Below are positions 32,340 to 33,627 of a stretch of DNA of 33,627 nucleotides, piece after piece. Source of the stretch: Candidatus Nanopelagicales bacterium (GTDB taxonomy: Bacteria > Actinomycetota > Actinomycetes > S36-B12); contig JALQUH010000184.1 of assembly GCA_023263845.1 (NCBI GenBank), forward strand, positions 1-33,627. The letters run 5' to 3'. A program made the position numbers and the translations under genes. The notes beneath the pieces were generated by a model. It was not told the origin of the DNA, did no database searches, and saw only the letters and a program-made list of their open reading frames with translations. Every line of letters starts with the position of its first letter. Positions within the stretch are counted from its first letter, which is position 1.

Positions 32340-32400
32340 CCGTCAAGCGTTGGAGGTCAGCCTGATCTGCCCTGCGGTCGACCCGCGCCAGGTGGAGTCG

Positions 32401-33405
32401 CTACTGCGGTGACATCTTGCTGCAGGGCAGGTGAGCGTGGACCATCGTGGTCATCGTCAACTTCTTGGACTTGATCGTGAAGCGGGCCTGCTTGGGCTGG
32501 TGCTTCTGCGACTTCACGGTGACCTGATTCTTCTTGATCTCGGACGCTGATGGCGCCTTCATGTCCGCAGGTGCGTGCTCATGGGTGAGCTGTAGTAGGC
32601 CGCTGCGCTCGTAGCCGCTGGGGCACCTGAGCGTGACCTTGCGGGTGTCGTAGGGCTTCACTGTGATCCGGTGCCACGCGAGCACATGTGTGTCCGAATC
32701 ACCGGACCGTGGGATGACCCGCTTGCGCTCGGCCGGGGATGGATTATGGGTGTAGCGCAACGCGGGCGAGCCCTGCTCCGGAGCGGATACCGACCCCGAA
32801 TAGGTCCCGTAGGGCTGGACGCCAACGGACTGTGCCTCGAGGCAGGCCAGGGCGTACTGGGCGGATTTGGAACTGAACAGGTCCGGGTTGCCAAAGGCCA
32901 TGATTCCGGTGCCCCAGCCGACGGAACCAGCTACGTTGCCGTCCCAGTTTCCGTAGAACGCATCTATGTCTTCCGCAACATCTGAGTCGATATCGCTGCC
33001 TTGCCAGGCGATCCCGACGCCACCCAAAGGGGCCGCGACTGACTCGTTCATTGAGGCGCCGTTATACCAAGCTTGGCCGGAGAACACCCACTGCGGCTCA
33101 TCGGTATTGGCCCAGGAGGGGTATAAGGACGACACCGGATAGGGGCCATTCAACGTATCCTCACACGTCGGCGTCGCATTGAAGATGGTCCATGGTTTGA
33201 CAGTGACCCAGCCCGACAATGACTGTACGCAGGCTCCGAATGACTGGTCTGAGAACGTGCTGTTACCGAGGCTCGTGCATGCGCCGAACCCGTTGCTTCC
33301 CCAGTTCTCCGAGCCGGCCTGCGCCGACCCGGTCGCCGCACCCATACTGGCCACAGCGAGTGCTACAGATGCTCCCCAAGCGGATAATCTCCCCATGCGC
33401 GCCAT
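32401..33405 (-). CDS. Secreted protein of unknown function
   Basis: The 334-residue protein (from ATG 33405; ATG 33396 is an alternative) has a signal peptide MARMGRLSAWGASVALAVAS with cleavage near AQA-GSENW. The mature part is rich in Gly, Ser, Trp and Asn in its first half, with cysteines in GACTSLG, GACVQS, TCEDTL, LACLEA, LRCPSG and LPCSK that may form disulfides, and ends in a lysine-rich region (IKKNQVTVKSQKHQPKQAR). I do not recognise a family. There is no ribosome binding site near either ATG. The upstream leader is unusually AT-rich. Confidence 0.68.
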   Translation of the reverse strand: MARMGRLSAWGASVALAVASMGAATGSAQAGSENWGSNGFGACTSLGNSTFSDQSFGACVQSLSGWVTVKPWTIFNATPTCEDTLNGPYPVSSLYPSWANTDEPQWVFSGQAWYNGASMNESVAAPLGGVGIAWQGSDIDSDVAEDIDAFYGNWDGNVAGSVGWGTGIMAFGNPDLFSSKSAQYALACLEAQSVGVQPYGTYSGSVSAPEQGSPALRYTHNPSPAERKRVIPRSGDSDTHVLAWHRITVKPYDTRKVTLRCPSGYERSGLLQLTHEHAPADMKAPSASEIKKNQVTVKSQKHQPKQARFTIKSKKLTMTTMVHAHLPCSKMSPQ

Positions 33406-33627
33406 GGAACCAAAATTTTCGAATTTTTTTCCTTCAGCGCTTCGCGCCAAAAGTTCCCAAATACCAATTTTTGACCCCCTTAACCCCAAATCACTATAAC
33501 AAGTGCTTTTACCACGCTGACGCGGAGCCCTGAAGAAATGATAGACATCGCAACGCGTAAAACGCAGGACATTAAATCTGCTTACGATTTGATTCGAAAG
33601 ACGCGCGAGTGAAGGGCTAGTTAACAG
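33406..33627. other. AT-rich leader/promoter region at the window end
   Basis: No supported gene. The first 110 or so bases have long A and T runs (for example AAAATTTTCGAATTTTTTT), unlike the GC-rich rest of the window. TATAGT on the minus strand (complement of 33494-33499) is a possible -10 for the secreted-protein gene. A 24-codon open frame at 33538-33612 (+) begins MIDIATRKTQ but has only weak support. Confidence 0.4.

Noticed and set aside
33538-33612. 24-codon plus-strand open frame beginning MIDIATRKTQ
   Set aside because: Too short, weak ribosome binding site, no recognisable partner; kept only as a note.
1-33627. Search for CRISPR arrays, tRNA or rRNA genes, integrases and transposases
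   Set aside because: None seen on either strand by eye.

Overview
The window is GC-rich DNA (about two thirds G+C by eye) with many GTG starts, four-base ATGA/GTGA gene overlaps and several possible leaderless starts. These traits, and the close match of many genes to mycobacterial (MSMEG_05xx) families, point to a chromosome of an actinobacterium. I cannot fix the genus. I see no rRNA, tRNA, CRISPR array, transposase or phage gene.

Layout. 1-3480: a YtcJ-type amidohydrolase and a DEAD-box RNA helicase, ending at a long hairpin. 3494-5937 (minus): two paralogous secreted proteins of unknown family with a small secreted ORF between them. 5938-6419: noncoding. 6420-27794: a large metabolic island. 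27980-33405: cell-surface genes (FnIII/beta-propeller protein, duplicated-domain lipoprotein, secreted Cys-containing protein) and two decayed genes that meet head to head (a DUF1214 remnant and a TetR remnant).

The island combines four modules. (a) Relatives of the Nit1C (nitrilase cluster 1 / 'nitrogen starvation') genes: an AIR-synthase-like protein (Sll0787 type), the MSMEG_0572/Sll0783 protein, the MSMEG_0565-type glycosyltransferase, the MSMEG_0568-type radical SAM protein and the MSMEG_0567/Sll0786 GNAT. The Nit1C nitrilase itself is absent from the window. (b) A cobalt-type nitrile hydratase (beta-alpha-accessory, nhlBAE order) with a His-rich accessory protein, and a NiCoT cobalt permease nearby. 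(c) A tightly overlapped seven-gene operon (7436-15079) that starts with a phosphosulfolactate-synthase (ComA) homologue, followed by a Cys-containing unknown protein, two aspartase/fumarase-superfamily lyases, a PLP enzyme of the D-cysteine desulfhydrase fold, DUF1116 and DUF2877. The first part has the enzyme set of bacterial coenzyme M (xcb) synthesis. (d) DUF1116, DUF2877, FdrA and carbamate kinase, i.e. the parts of the E. coli oxamate carbamoyltransferase system, split between the plus operon in (c) and a minus operon at 21127-24811.

Taken together, the island looks like an undescribed nitrile/cyanide and small-amide nitrogen-scavenging system fused to a sulfonate-type (CoM-like) biosynthetic operon. 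A cupin-XRE regulator (16475-17113) is divergent from the reductase/nitrile hydratase operon, and a promoter with a flanking palindrome lies between them. The gene family calls are mostly secure. The joint function is inference.
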